A stretch of DNA of 64,000 bases from Pseudomonas sp. PDM16. GTDB lineage: Bacteria; Pseudomonadota; Gammaproteobacteria; Pseudomonadales; Pseudomonadaceae. The stretch is taken from positions 62,001-126,000 of the forward strand of contig NZ_JACVAM010000004.1 of the NCBI RefSeq assembly GCF_014851865.1, in the 5' to 3' direction. Every line of letters begins with the position of its first letter. The first letter of the stretch is position 1. This document shows, one piece after another, positions 23,167-32,147 of the stretch. The notes beneath the pieces are model-generated. The model was not told the DNA's origin and ran no database searches. It worked only from the letters and a program-made list of their open reading frames with translations. A program made the position numbers and the translations under genes.

Positions 23167-23811
23167 ATGCCAGCCACCGTCGGCCAGGTGCTGAGCAGGG
23201 CGCGGCGCGTCCTGCAGGAGAAGGGCGCGGGTATCCGCTGGACGACCCTGGAGCTGCTGGACTGGCTCAACGAGGGGTATCTGGCGGTGCTTGCCCTGCG
23301 TCCGGAAGTGGGAGCGGTCACGACCGAATTCCCGTGTGCTTCGGGTACTCGTCAGTCCCTGCCGGCCGGTGCTGTTCGCCTGCTGGACGTCGTAAGGAAC
23401 ACGGCGCCCGGCTCTGGCGGGATGACTGTTATGGGCATTGCGCGGGCTTCCCTGGATGCGGCCCGACGCGGGTGGCATGGAGAGCCAGCCTCGATAACGG
23501 TCGAGCACTACATCTACGAGCCAGCAGCCGATCCGCTGCGGTTCTACGTGTATCCGCCTGCGACTGATGCGGTTCGCCTGGAAATCATCTACAGCGTGCC
23601 GCCACAGCCGCACGGGGCGGCGCAGGCCTCGGACGGTTCAACGGAGCTGCTCAACTATCCCGACGTCTACGCCCCAGTGCTGGTGGACTACGTGCTGTTC
23701 CGCGCCTTCAGCAAGGATGCCGAGCACCAGGCCAACATGGCGCGGGCCAACATGCACCACGGCGCCTTCGTGGTTGCCCTGGGCGGCGCTGTAGCGGAGG
23801 CCCCGGTATGA
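23167..23811 (+). CDS. Head-tail adaptor protein (DUF6682-like)
   Basis: The 214-residue product starts MPATVGQVLSRARRVLQEKG, followed by WTTLELLDWLNEGYLAVLAL, the opening helices of phage adaptor proteins grouped as DUF6682. It ends with a helical NMARANMHHGAFVVALG. These proteins sit below the portal. The next gene overlaps its stop as ATGA. Confidence 0.75.
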   Translation: MPATVGQVLSRARRVLQEKGAGIRWTTLELLDWLNEGYLAVLALRPEVGAVTTEFPCASGTRQSLPAGAVRLLDVVRNTAPGSGGMTVMGIARASLDAARRGWHGEPASITVEHYIYEPAADPLRFYVYPPATDAVRLEIIYSVPPQPHGAAQASDGSTELLNYPDVYAPVLVDYVLFRAFSKDAEHQANMARANMHHGAFVVALGGAVAEAPV

Positions 23812-24368
23812 AGATCGCGGACCTGTGTCAGCTCCTGCAGCCGGAGTTCCCGGGCTGCCCTCTGGCCACCCTGCGGGATCAGTTGCGCTGGGCTCAGCGC
23901 GAGCTGTGTGCCGAAGGAAATGCCTGGGTGCACACGGATAGTCCGGTTGTCGTGGGTGCACGTTCCGATGAACCGGAGATCGAGGCGGCCCCCGGCGCAG
24001 AGATTCTGCGCATCTTCCGGCTCAAGGACGGCGTTCGGGAGCTTCGCGCGGGCATCGACTATTGGCAGCCAACTGCCGCCACTGTCGCCTTTCACGTCTC
24101 GCCGGCCGCTGACGAACTGGATGGGGGCATTGTCTGCCGACCTGCGTTGGGGCGTGACATGCCGGCCGCGCTGTTGGCCCGCTGGAGTGAGGCAGTCCTG
24201 CACGGTGCGCGCTATCAGCTCTTCCTCATGCCCCAACCATGGCGCGACCCGGCCATGGCCGACTTCTACAGCATGAAGTTCCTTTCTGCTCAAGCCGAAG
24301 CGAGGCACCTCGCCACGGCTGGGCATCAGCGTGGAAGCCTGCAGATGCAGGTCCCGCGCTTCGTCTGA
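23808..24368 (+). CDS. Probable second connector/adaptor protein
   Basis: This 186-residue protein starts MKIADLCQLLQPEFPGCPLA, followed by a helical DQLRWAQRELCAEGN. It ends with two helices (PAMADFYSMKFLSAQAEARH). It is coupled to the upstream adaptor and has similar length and architecture, so a head-completion or tail-adaptor role is likely. No specific family is recognised. Confidence 0.65.
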   Translation: MKIADLCQLLQPEFPGCPLATLRDQLRWAQRELCAEGNAWVHTDSPVVVGARSDEPEIEAAPGAEILRIFRLKDGVRELRAGIDYWQPTAATVAFHVSPAADELDGGIVCRPALGRDMPAALLARWSEAVLHGARYQLFLMPQPWRDPAMADFYSMKFLSAQAEARHLATAGHQRGSLQMQVPRFV

Positions 24369-24390
24369 CCGCGTTACCCAATCCAATCCA

Positions 24391-24402
24391 GCCCGGGAGG
24401 GC
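24391..24402 (+). promoter_or_regulatory. GGGA-loop hairpin before the gene at 24408
   Basis: GCCC/GGGC encloses GGGA; the loop and 3' arm are the Shine-Dalgarno (GGGAGGG) 6 bp before the ATG. Confidence 0.6.
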
Positions 24403-24407
24403 CGATT

Positions 24408-24836
24408 ATGTCTGCTGCATCGAACTTTCTTGAATCCTCTCTGCTCGAGCATTTCCGTGGCACTCAGCTACCAATGCCTTCCGGCTTCTATGTGGCGCTG
24501 CACACTGCAGACCCGACCGACGCTGCGCTGCCGAACGAAGTAGGCGTGGTCGCCTGGCCGGCCTATGTCCGCCAGACCGTTGGCACCCCGCTGTCCTCCG
24601 CGTGGACCGCATCCGCGGACGAGGCTGGCGGCGGCAAGCAGATCACCAACGCCAACACGCTGAACTTCCCGGCGAACAATGGCGCGGCAACGGTGCAGGT
24701 TACCCACTTCAGCATTTGGGATGCCCCAACTGGCGGCAACATGTGGGCGCATGCACCGCTGACCGCCCCGAAGAACATCGACCCAACCGATATCTTCTCG
24801 GCGATTCCGGGCGCCCTGCGCCTGATCTCCCGCTAA
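24408..24836 (+). CDS. Phage structural protein (tail/baseplate-type, gp80-like)
   Basis: The 142-residue product has the motif series SNFLESSLLEHF ... FYVALHTADPTD ... VTHFSIWDAPTGG, which matches a widespread family of small tail structural proteins of phages. The fold is mostly beta. It lies at the beginning of the tail gene block. Family membership is fairly clear; its exact place in the virion is not. Confidence 0.7.
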   Translation: MSAASNFLESSLLEHFRGTQLPMPSGFYVALHTADPTDAALPNEVGVVAWPAYVRQTVGTPLSSAWTASADEAGGGKQITNANTLNFPANNGAATVQVTHFSIWDAPTGGNMWAHAPLTAPKNIDPTDIFSAIPGALRLISR

Positions 24837-24846
24837 GGGGTAGCCC

Positions 24847-25992
24847 GTGCGCCTGAACGGTTCTGCACTCAATCGACGCCGGCTGAATGGGGGCAGGCGC
24901 CTGCCTGTCCTTGGTTCGGGTCAGGCAGTCGCCCAGGTGCTCACCAGCCTTGCTGCGACGCGAGTCGTGCATGGTGCCGGTGATTCCGCGGTGCGTCTGC
25001 AGGGTGAGTTCCTTGCGAGTGCGATCCGCCATGCCGATGGCCAATGGGAGCACTCGCTGGGAGCTGAGCTTGCGCAGACCGTTGTCCGGAACGGGGTCGG
25101 GCACGCGGTGCTCGAGGTCGGAGCGGATCTGTACTACTCCCGGGTAGTGCAGGGCTTCGGTGCGGCTCTGATCGAGCTGGAGCTGCAAGGGCACGTCGGC
25201 GTCGTCTTTATCGAGGGCAGCGCCGTTATCCGACCGATGCAGGTTGAGTTGGACGGCGCCAAGCGTGTGGTCGGCAGCGGTACGGCGCAGACGGGGCTGC
25301 AGGGACGTCTAGCTGCATCTGCAATTCGCCGGGTCACTGCCGCCGCTGCACCGATCCGGATGGAGGGCGGCCTGGAAGCCTCCCATATCGATGCCGGCGG
25401 GGTGCGGCACATCGGCTTTGCGGGGGCTGCGCCTATCGCCCTGATTGCCCAGGACGGCGGCATGATCCGGCAGGCCTTTATCGGCTCGCTGGATTTCGAG
25501 CTGCAGGGCGTCGGCCGCGGTTCGCTGATCAAGCCGACGCTGGCTGGTGAGGCAGTAACAACCCTCGGCATGGCTTGCGATTTCCACGTTAAGCGCCGCT
25601 TTGAAGGCAGCGCGGCGGTGCGGCTACTGGCGGAAGCTGCCGGGGCCATTCTGGTTCGCGGCGAAGGCAGGGCGGTGCTCTCGCTGCTTGCTCAGGCAAC
25701 GGGCTACAAGCGCACCTTCCCGCAGTTGGCTGCATCGATCACCAGTATCGACACCGAGCTGGACGGCGCCCGGGTGGCGCTTGGACAGGGTTCTACTCGG
25801 ATCACATTGGACATGGAGGCCACGGGCGTGCGTCGCCGGCTGATATCCGGGGAGGCCGTTATCGAGGTTCTGGCCGAGTCCGACGCATACCTCAACCCCA
25901 ATGCTGAAGACCCCGCCGAAGAGACCTTTGCCCGACCTGATGTCGAGCGCGCGTTCTCTCGGCCGGAATCAGTCCGTGAATGGAGACGATGA
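24847..25992 (+). CDS. Virion protein built of about 20-residue repeats
   Basis: It starts at the GTG at 24847 with an AGGGG Shine-Dalgarno; 381 residues. Nearly the whole length is a degenerate repeat of about 20-24 residues, G-x-G/A-x-A followed by alternating hydrophobics and a basic residue (for example GFGAALIELELQGHVGVVFI, GSGTAQTGLQGRLAASAIRR, GSAAVRLLAEAAGAILVRG). This spacing suggests a beta-solenoid or stacked beta-hairpins. It lies among tail genes. Function unknown; a fibre shaft or tail needle component is possible. Confidence 0.6.
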   Translation: MRLNGSALNRRRLNGGRRLPVLGSGQAVAQVLTSLAATRVVHGAGDSAVRLQGEFLASAIRHADGQWEHSLGAELAQTVVRNGVGHAVLEVGADLYYSRVVQGFGAALIELELQGHVGVVFIEGSAVIRPMQVELDGAKRVVGSGTAQTGLQGRLAASAIRRVTAAAAPIRMEGGLEASHIDAGGVRHIGFAGAAPIALIAQDGGMIRQAFIGSLDFELQGVGRGSLIKPTLAGEAVTTLGMACDFHVKRRFEGSAAVRLLAEAAGAILVRGEGRAVLSLLAQATGYKRTFPQLAASITSIDTELDGARVALGQGSTRITLDMEATGVRRRLISGEAVIEVLAESDAYLNPNAEDPAEETFARPDVERAFSRPESVREWRR

Positions 25993-26274
25993 ATGAAGCT
26001 TGGGAATTTTCCGAAGCAGCCTGCGGAGCGACTGAGCAAGTCGATTACCTATGCGGATGCGCTGGATGACGGCGACGAGGTATCTGCCGTCATGTCCTGC
26101 GTCGTGGACCCGGCTGGCCTGGTGGTGGTGCCAACGCTGGTGAATGGAAGCCGCGTGCGCCTTTGGGTCAGCGAGGGCGAGGACGGTAGCTCCTACAAGA
26201 TCACCGTGAAGGTCCAGACCGCCGGCGGCGAGATCTTCGAAGACGAATTGACCTGCAAGGTGCGCGACCTATGA
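25993..26274 (+). CDS. Fibre-tail adaptor-like protein
   Basis: The 93-residue product starts MKLGNFPKQPAERLSKSITY, then carries an Ig-like beta stretch (VRLWVSEGEDGSSYKITVKV) ending FEDELTCKVRDL. This matches small phage fibre-tail adaptor proteins. It is directly followed by a tail-fibre gene that overlaps its stop as ATGA. Confidence 0.7.
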   Translation: MKLGNFPKQPAERLSKSITYADALDDGDEVSAVMSCVVDPAGLVVVPTLVNGSRVRLWVSEGEDGSSYKITVKVQTAGGEIFEDELTCKVRDL

Positions 26275-27335
26275 AGCAGCTGTACATCAACACTTATGCT
26301 TCCGCGCTGGTTGGCGCCATCAATGCCTCGGTCACGGTGCTGGTGGTCGCCAGTGCTGCAGGGATGCCGGTGCTGGCCGCCGGCGAGTTCTTCCTGCTGA
26401 CACTGGTGGGCTTCGATGCCAACGGCAATGAGGTGCGCTGGGAGATCGTCAAGGTTACCGCTCGCTCGGGCGCCACACTGACCATCGAGCGAAACCAAGA
26501 GTTGTCCGGGGCGTATGTCTGGCCGGATGGCACGCTGATCGAAGCGCGCTTCACTGCCGGTACGGCTGCGGAGTTCTTGAAGAGAGGCGATTTCGGGATT
26601 GGCTCGCCCGCGCTGGTCAACGGGATGCTTTCGACCCTGAACGATCTAACCCTGTCCGCTGGGCTCTATGGCTACGGGGGAAGCACGCCAGGTGCCCCGA
26701 ATGGTCTGCCAGGCATCGTGCAGGTGCTCCCGTACAGTTCAGCCGCGGTGCGGCAGATCGCGCGGCCGGTATCGGGCTCCAGCGATGTGGTTAGCGTATT
26801 TGAGCGGCAGCTGCGTGCTGGGCCGGTTTATGGAGACTGGGCATTCGGGCACACCTCGGCGAGCCAGTTTTCATTGGGCGCAACGAAGGTGACCGCCCTT
26901 GAGGCGCTAGGAATCTCTGATCTACCGGCTCGAGTTGAGGCACTTGAGAGCTCATCAGGCGGCGCTGGCCAGGAGGTAACCAATCTTGGGGCAGTGGCGA
27001 CGAGTGCAGCTCAAACCGTAGAGCTCAACATCGGTGAAGGGCGGTTCTTCTCAGCGTCGATGGACGCAGCCAATGCGACTGGCGCACTGACCCTCAACTT
27101 TACCAGCGTGCCAGTCAGCGCCACTGAGGTGACTACTTGGCACGTTGAGCTGTTGCGAGGTGGCCGGAAGACAGTTGCGTTTCAGCTTGACGGCGCAGCA
27201 CTGACGCCAGTCTGGAGCGGTGGCGGCGCTCCTACGCTCAACAACGCGACAGGCTCGCGCGACTTGCTGATGTTCTATCGCATGCCTGGCCGGAGCTCCA
27301 TCTACGCGATGCTTGTCGACTCTGGGGTGGCCTAA
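26271..27335 (+). CDS. Tail fibre protein
   Basis: This 354-residue protein has a conserved-looking N-terminal attachment region (ALVGAINASVTVLVVASAAG ... NGNEVRWEIVKVTARSGATL ... NQELSGAYVWPDG), the form typical of phage tail-fibre N-termini. A Gly/Ser/Ala-rich beta region follows. The C-terminal about 110 residues have the composition of a beta-sandwich tip. It is followed by the Gly-rich protein, probably its distal partner. Confidence 0.75.
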   Translation: MKQLYINTYASALVGAINASVTVLVVASAAGMPVLAAGEFFLLTLVGFDANGNEVRWEIVKVTARSGATLTIERNQELSGAYVWPDGTLIEARFTAGTAAEFLKRGDFGIGSPALVNGMLSTLNDLTLSAGLYGYGGSTPGAPNGLPGIVQVLPYSSAAVRQIARPVSGSSDVVSVFERQLRAGPVYGDWAFGHTSASQFSLGATKVTALEALGISDLPARVEALESSSGGAGQEVTNLGAVATSAAQTVELNIGEGRFFSASMDAANATGALTLNFTSVPVSATEVTTWHVELLRGGRKTVAFQLDGAALTPVWSGGGAPTLNNATGSRDLLMFYRMPGRSSIYAMLVDSGVA

Positions 27336-27895
27336 TGCTTAGTCGAGTGTTCTTCAGGCCAAAGCCTCTTGGCATGACGGTCGGATCCGTAGACTCGGCA
27401 CGAGGGTTTGGCGTTACTGGCACCGTCGATGCCACTGGCACGCTATACACAAACTTCGCTGTGCCCTGGCCTGGTCGATGGTCGATCGAGCAGGTGGGTG
27501 GCGGCGGTGGCGGCGGTGGCATGGACCCCTTCTACTACCTGAACTCAGGTGCAGCGGGGATGCGGTCCGAATATACGCAGGCGTTTGTCACGCTCGGCCA
27601 GCGGCTGATGAGTGTCCGCATTGGTGCCGGTGGCGCTCCGGGTAACAAGTCGGCGTCACCGACATCGGGACAGTCAGGCAATACGTCCTACTACCAAGCG
27701 CCGGCAATCGTTCACAGCGGTCAAGGCTTCGGTGGCTTGCCTGGCGGCAACGGGAACACTCGAAATCCGGTACCAGTGGCGTCCGCATGGCCATACGGCA
27801 CGTCTAACGCTGGCCGTGGTGGGCAAGGCGCTACCGACACACAGATCGCTCTTGCCGGCCAGTCCGGCGCCGTCCGACTTAAACTTGCAGGGTAA
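27335..27895 (+). CDS. Gly-rich receptor-binding or fibre-tip protein
   Basis: The ATG overlaps the last base of the fibre gene's stop. The 186-residue product has the tract VGGGGGGGGMD (about residue 54) and repeated Gly-rich loops (QGFGGLPGGNGN, NAGRGGQGAT). Polyglycine sandwiches of this type form adhesin tips in some phages. Location after the fibre gene and before DUF4376 supports a host-recognition role. Confidence 0.65.
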   Translation: MLSRVFFRPKPLGMTVGSVDSARGFGVTGTVDATGTLYTNFAVPWPGRWSIEQVGGGGGGGGMDPFYYLNSGAAGMRSEYTQAFVTLGQRLMSVRIGAGGAPGNKSASPTSGQSGNTSYYQAPAIVHSGQGFGGLPGGNGNTRNPVPVASAWPYGTSNAGRGGQGATDTQIALAGQSGAVRLKLAG

Positions 27896-27901
27896 AAGCA
27901 G

Positions 27902-28465
27902 ATGGAAATAGCAAATCTATTGACCGGCTCCGTTCTGCCTGAGCATGAGTTCCGGGCTGAGCATGGACACCTGATACTCCCACCTGACCTACCGGCAGAT
28001 GCGCTCGCAGAGTTGGGTTATGCCGTGGTCGAGTGGGATGCTCAACCGGTTCTGCAGCCTGGTGAACAGTTGGTGCCTGGTGAACTGATGATCGATGGCG
28101 GTCGGGCGGCACGCGGCTGGTCCGTAATCCCGGCACCGGAAGCATTCTGGCCCGCGGCTATCGCAGCCAAGCGCTATGAAGTGGAGATAAGTGGCATCGA
28201 GGTCGCGGGCATGCACGTCGATACCGACGACCGTAGCAAGACGCTCATTGCCGGCGCTGCTCTCGAAACACTGGTCGACCCTGCCTATGTGATGCAATGG
28301 AAGACCGCGGGCGGGTTCATCGAACTTGCGGCCCCGCAGATCATGGCCGTCGCCCGAGCGGTGCGTGCTCATGTGCAGGCGTGCTTTGACCGCGAGGCTA
28401 CGCTGCTCGGCGAGCTTGCCGAGGGTACATTCGAGCCTTCGATGCTCGACGCGGGGTGGCCATGA
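27902..28465 (+). CDS. DUF4376 protein, probable tail fibre assembly-associated
   Basis: The second half (residues about 80-180: AAIAAKRYEVEISGIEVAGM ... DRSKTLIAGAAL) matches DUF4376, a domain found in proteins encoded next to phage fibres. The N-terminal part is probably an assembly or fibre-binding domain. It follows the Gly-rich tip gene and is coupled to the next gene. 187 residues. Confidence 0.75.
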   Translation: MEIANLLTGSVLPEHEFRAEHGHLILPPDLPADALAELGYAVVEWDAQPVLQPGEQLVPGELMIDGGRAARGWSVIPAPEAFWPAAIAAKRYEVEISGIEVAGMHVDTDDRSKTLIAGAALETLVDPAYVMQWKTAGGFIELAAPQIMAVARAVRAHVQACFDREATLLGELAEGTFEPSMLDAGWP

Positions 28466-30093
28466 AGATCGCCCTGGCCGCATTCCGCGGCGAGCTGCCC
28501 ATTGTTGATCCGCGCCTGCTGCCTGAGCAGAACGCCACGTCCTCGCGCAACCTGACGCTGAAGCATGGCACCCTGAAGCCGCAGAACGCCTTGGGTACCG
28601 TCGCAGGACTGCCACTCATGGTGAGCCCGAGCAGCTTGTTTCTGTATCCGGAGGGCAACAACGGCAAGGGTTTTTGGTTTGCCTGGGGTAACAACAAGAT
28701 CGTGCATGCCGTGAAGTCGCCGCTCGCCGACGACGACTGGCACCGGGTGTACTGGACCGGCGACGGTCCGCCCAAGATGGGCGATCTGAGCATGGTTACT
28801 CAGGGCTCCGGCCCGTATCCGAGCGCCTCGCTTCGCCTGGGTGTGCCGTCGCCGAATGGCGGTACCTTCGTCAGCACACCGAACGACCGGGTAGGCAGCG
28901 ACCAGTACCCGCTTACCGCCGTGCAGGCGGTTTACGTCACCACGCTGGTCAGCCGATTTGGCGAGGAGGGGCCGCCGTCCGATCCTAGCGACCCGGTTTT
29001 GCGCTGGGACATGGTGAGCAACGCGCCGGCCGGCGGTGGAGTGCAAGTCAACCTGCCGAATCTGCCAGCAGGTGCGCACAACATCACGACCAAGCGCCTG
29101 TACCGTGCCGAGGCGGGAACCTACATGCTGGTGGCGGAGCTGCCGGCGGCCATCGGCTCCTACTTCGATGTGGTGCCCAGTGCCAGTCTCAGCGTGGCGC
29201 TTGAGTCGCTGGAGTGGGACATGCCCGACGATAGGATGGTCGGTCTGACTTCCCTGCCTGGCGGGTTCCTGGCGGGGCACTTCGAGAACACGCTGTGCTT
29301 CAGCGAGAGCTACCGCCCGCACGCCTGGCCGGTTTCGTATCAGTTGGCCTTCTCCGACGACATCATGGGCGTGGTCAGCACCACGGCCGGCCTGGTGGTG
29401 GCGACCCGTGGTCGCCCGCATCTGGTAACTGGCTCCTCGCCGGCGGCGATGGCGGACATGGTGCTGGACGTTGACCAGCCGTGCGTCTCGCGGCGGTCAC
29501 TGGTCGATATGGGTGATTTCGCCATCTACGCCTCGCACAGCGGCCTGGTGGCCGTTGGTGGGCGAGAGGCCGAGGTCATTACCGCGCAGGCGATGTCGCG
29601 CGAGCAGTGGCAGGCGCTCAACCCTGCCAGCATCCACGCTTACCGCTACGACGGCCGCTATATCGCGTTCTATCTGGTGGGTGGCATCTACGGTGCCTTC
29701 GCGTTCACCCCGGCCGACGGCTTCGAGTTCTACGACCTGATGGCCAGCGGCGGCTACTACGACCTGCTGAATGACCGCCTGTGCATGATCAGCGAGCGGG
29801 TGGTTAAGGCCTGGGGCGCCGGTCTGCCAATGTCGATGATCTGGCGCTCGAAGACATTCGAGTTCCCACCAGGTGGATCTTTCACCTGCGCCAAGGTGAT
29901 TGCCCGAAGCTACCCGGTCGAGTTCCGCCTGCTGGCAGAAGGCGAGGTGGTGGCCATGATGCAGATCGAGGACCGGCAGTTGTTCCGCCTGCCGGCCGGC
30001 TACGCACACGTCCGTGAGTGGGCGGTAGAGGTGCGGGGTACCAACGAAGTGTTCTCGGTGCAGGTGGCCACGTCGCCATCTGAGCTGATGTGA
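28462..30093 (+). CDS. Tail/stabilisation protein with beta-propeller-like repeats
   Basis: This 543-residue protein starts at the ATG overlapping the DUF4376 stop (a GTG two codons earlier is an alternative). It has beta-rich blocks typical of podovirus tail proteins (FENTLCFSESYRPHAWP, GLVVATRGRPHLVTGSSPA, FAIYASHSGLVAVGGREAEV), resembling repeats of a beta-propeller. It probably forms part of the short tail or closes the portal. Position agrees with tail tubular or stabilisation proteins. Confidence 0.7.
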   Translation: MKIALAAFRGELPIVDPRLLPEQNATSSRNLTLKHGTLKPQNALGTVAGLPLMVSPSSLFLYPEGNNGKGFWFAWGNNKIVHAVKSPLADDDWHRVYWTGDGPPKMGDLSMVTQGSGPYPSASLRLGVPSPNGGTFVSTPNDRVGSDQYPLTAVQAVYVTTLVSRFGEEGPPSDPSDPVLRWDMVSNAPAGGGVQVNLPNLPAGAHNITTKRLYRAEAGTYMLVAELPAAIGSYFDVVPSASLSVALESLEWDMPDDRMVGLTSLPGGFLAGHFENTLCFSESYRPHAWPVSYQLAFSDDIMGVVSTTAGLVVATRGRPHLVTGSSPAAMADMVLDVDQPCVSRRSLVDMGDFAIYASHSGLVAVGGREAEVITAQAMSREQWQALNPASIHAYRYDGRYIAFYLVGGIYGAFAFTPADGFEFYDLMASGGYYDLLNDRLCMISERVVKAWGAGLPMSMIWRSKTFEFPPGGSFTCAKVIARSYPVEFRLLAEGEVVAMMQIEDRQLFRLPAGYAHVREWAVEVRGTNEVFSVQVATSPSELM

Positions 30094-30100
30094 GGTGAGT

Positions 30101-31588
30101 ATGCAGGCAACGAACCGCAGGCGGACTCTGCCGCCGCTATCGCCAAAGGTGCCGAGCGAAATGCGGCCTCTATTCCAGGCGATTATGGAGATCATCGAAA
30201 CCGGTGAAGGCTCGCGCGGCGATAGCCTGGACCGCAAGCTTACCTACCGCGACTTGGTGAGCAACGGGATGATCAAACTCCGTGTCCCGGGCAACCCTGA
30301 CGGTGGAATCGACATCATCGTGCCGGACACGCCGCCAGACATGACAGTGCCGCCGAAGCCCACCGGCTTCAGCGCTCAGGGCTCGTTCTTCGGCATGATC
30401 AACCTGTCGTGGGATATGCCGCACGGGACATATGGCAATCACGGCTACACGAACATCTATCGCTCCGAGACCGACAACTTCGGCCAGGCGATACTGATCG
30501 GCCAGGAGGGGGCAGGCGGTTTCTACACCGACGTCGTGCGGCAGGATGCGCCGGCACCAATCAACCCCGACGAACCGAGCGAGCCTGTGCCGCTGAAGGG
30601 GTATTACTACTGGATCACCTTCGTGTCGGAGTCGGACGTCGAGGGGCCGCTCAACTCCAGCGCTGGCACATACGCCATACCATTGCCCGATGCTCGGTAC
30701 CTGCTGGAACAGTTGTCCGGCCAGCTTGGCGAGTCTGAGCTGGAACAGGCGCTCCGTGATCGCCTGGAAGGGATCGAGTGGAGCCAGACAGCCATCGAGG
30801 AGCAGAGCAAGGTAGTACAGGGGCTCTCCGCCCAGTACACGCTCAAGCTCAACGTAAACGGGTACATCAGCGGCTTCGGCGCCTACAACAACGGATCGGT
30901 GGCGGATTTCGCCATCCTGGCTGATCGTTTCTGGATCGCTCGCCCTGGTGTGCCTTCCTCGGCCGTAAAGCCTTTCATGGTGGTCAATGGCAAGGTCTAC
31001 ATCGACAGCGCGTTCATCCGTGAGGCCTCGATTCAGGAGGGCCAGCTGGGGCCGATCACCTTCGGCAAGATCTTCGACAAAGCAGGGCTCCCAGTCACCA
31101 GCGTTGCCGGCAAGCTGAAGGCCGACTACATCGAAGTGGACGAGCTGTTCGCCGCCTACCTCAATGCCAAGAAGGCGTTCATCGACACCGCGCACATCAA
31201 GGATGCGACCATTGATCGCGCCCACATCAAGGACCTGGCTGTCGACACGCTGAAGATCGCAGACGAAGCGGTGCTGATTCCGCGTGCGGCGAACGGCTTC
31301 TACTTCGCCCAGATCACCATGGTTTCCCCGGTGATCACCAAGGTCGTGATGATTGGCACGTTCGCCCAGGGCCTGGGCCGGCAGTCCAAGCCGGTCAGCC
31401 TGTACATGATCGCCCCGTCGGGCGAGACCGTCATTGTGGCCACCGAGACACCGATTCAGGCGACTACAGGAGCGATGGCGGTGGTGGTGCAGATCCCGGC
31501 GAATCAGGAGTACACATTCAAGATCGGGGCGCACGAACACGTCGGCGATATGCGCTGCGCGATCACCGTGCTTGGAGTGAAGCGATGA
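30101..31588 (+). CDS. Central tail fibre/tip protein with DUF1983-type domain
   Basis: From the ATG at 30101 (GAGGTGAG upstream) 495 residues follow. An N-terminal anchor is followed by a fibronectin-like segment (INLSWDMPHGTYGNHGYTNI) and then a block like DUF1983 of tail tip proteins (YTLKLNVNGYISGFGAYNNG, FAILADRFWIARPG, MVVNGKVYIDSAFI). The repeated KDATIDRAHIKDLAVDTLKI suggests a fibrous shaft. It resembles the lower part of lambda J-type proteins. Confidence 0.75.
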   Translation: MQATNRRRTLPPLSPKVPSEMRPLFQAIMEIIETGEGSRGDSLDRKLTYRDLVSNGMIKLRVPGNPDGGIDIIVPDTPPDMTVPPKPTGFSAQGSFFGMINLSWDMPHGTYGNHGYTNIYRSETDNFGQAILIGQEGAGGFYTDVVRQDAPAPINPDEPSEPVPLKGYYYWITFVSESDVEGPLNSSAGTYAIPLPDARYLLEQLSGQLGESELEQALRDRLEGIEWSQTAIEEQSKVVQGLSAQYTLKLNVNGYISGFGAYNNGSVADFAILADRFWIARPGVPSSAVKPFMVVNGKVYIDSAFIREASIQEGQLGPITFGKIFDKAGLPVTSVAGKLKADYIEVDELFAAYLNAKKAFIDTAHIKDATIDRAHIKDLAVDTLKIADEAVLIPRAANGFYFAQITMVSPVITKVVMIGTFAQGLGRQSKPVSLYMIAPSGETVIVATETPIQATTGAMAVVVQIPANQEYTFKIGAHEHVGDMRCAITVLGVKR

Positions 31589-31944
31589 TCAACTATGTGA
31601 TGGCGGACGCTGCCGGGCTGGTGGTGATGACCGGCGCCTGCACGGACGAAGAGCTGAAGATGCAACGTGCACCGCAGGGAATGCGCCTGGTACAGGGTAC
31701 CGGGCGTCTCGGTCTGGACTATGTGCAGGGCGAGCGTGTGATGCCCAGGCCGGCGCTGCCGGCACGCATCGATGGCAGCGTGCTGCGGGGCGTTCCGGCC
31801 GGTGCGTTGATCACGATCGACACCAGCACCTACACCGCAGACGGGACCGATATCCGCCTGGTGTTCGACCTACCGGGCACCTACACCATTCGGGTCCAGC
31901 ACCCGCCGTATCTAGACTGGGAGGGCATAGCCATTGGAGCTTAG
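31585..31944 (+). CDS. Small virion-region protein of unknown function
   Basis: The ATG overlaps the previous stop. The 119-residue product starts MINYVMADAAGLVVMTGACT and has a C-terminal beta domain (GTYTIRVQHPPYLDWEGI). It lies between the tail tip gene and the internal virion block and may be a fibre-associated chaperone or small tail protein. Confidence 0.65.
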   Translation: MINYVMADAAGLVVMTGACTDEELKMQRAPQGMRLVQGTGRLGLDYVQGERVMPRPALPARIDGSVLRGVPAGALITIDTSTYTADGTDIRLVFDLPGTYTIRVQHPPYLDWEGIAIGA

Positions 31945-32107
31945 GCACCGAGCGAACTACCGGGAGCGACGGGAACAGGAGTACCCCGATATCAGTGATC
32001 AGTTGGACGCGCTATGGCATGCGATGGACAGCGGCCAGACGGCTAAGGCCGAGCCGTTCTACAGCATGATCAAGACCGTGAAAGACCGGTTTCCCAAGCC
32101 GCAGTAG
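31934..32107 (+). CDS. 57-residue phage protein with TTG start
   Basis: The TTG at 31934 (GAGGG upstream) opens a frame that overlaps the previous gene by 11 bp. The peptide LELRHRANYRERREQEYPDI continues to KTVKDRFPKPQ, a form I recognise from small proteins after the tail tip in many phages. It is highly charged and helical. Confidence 0.65.
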   Translation: MELRHRANYRERREQEYPDISDQLDALWHAMDSGQTAKAEPFYSMIKTVKDRFPKPQ

Positions 32108-32132
32108 GCGGTAAACTACACACAGCCATCAC

Positions 32133-32144
32133 TGTCGGGAGACA
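32133..32144 (+). promoter_or_regulatory. GGGA-loop hairpin before the gene at 32148
   Basis: TGTC/GACA encloses GGGA. It covers the Shine-Dalgarno GGGAG, 3 bp before the ATG. Its stem has an A-T pair where others have G-C, a compensated change. Confidence 0.6.
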
Positions 32145-32147
32145 ACG

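Noticed and set aside
30170..31540. A 456-codon open frame on the minus strand
   Set aside because: Antisense to the tail tip gene with DUF1983-type blocks; no Shine-Dalgarno and His/Arg/Val-rich shadow composition.
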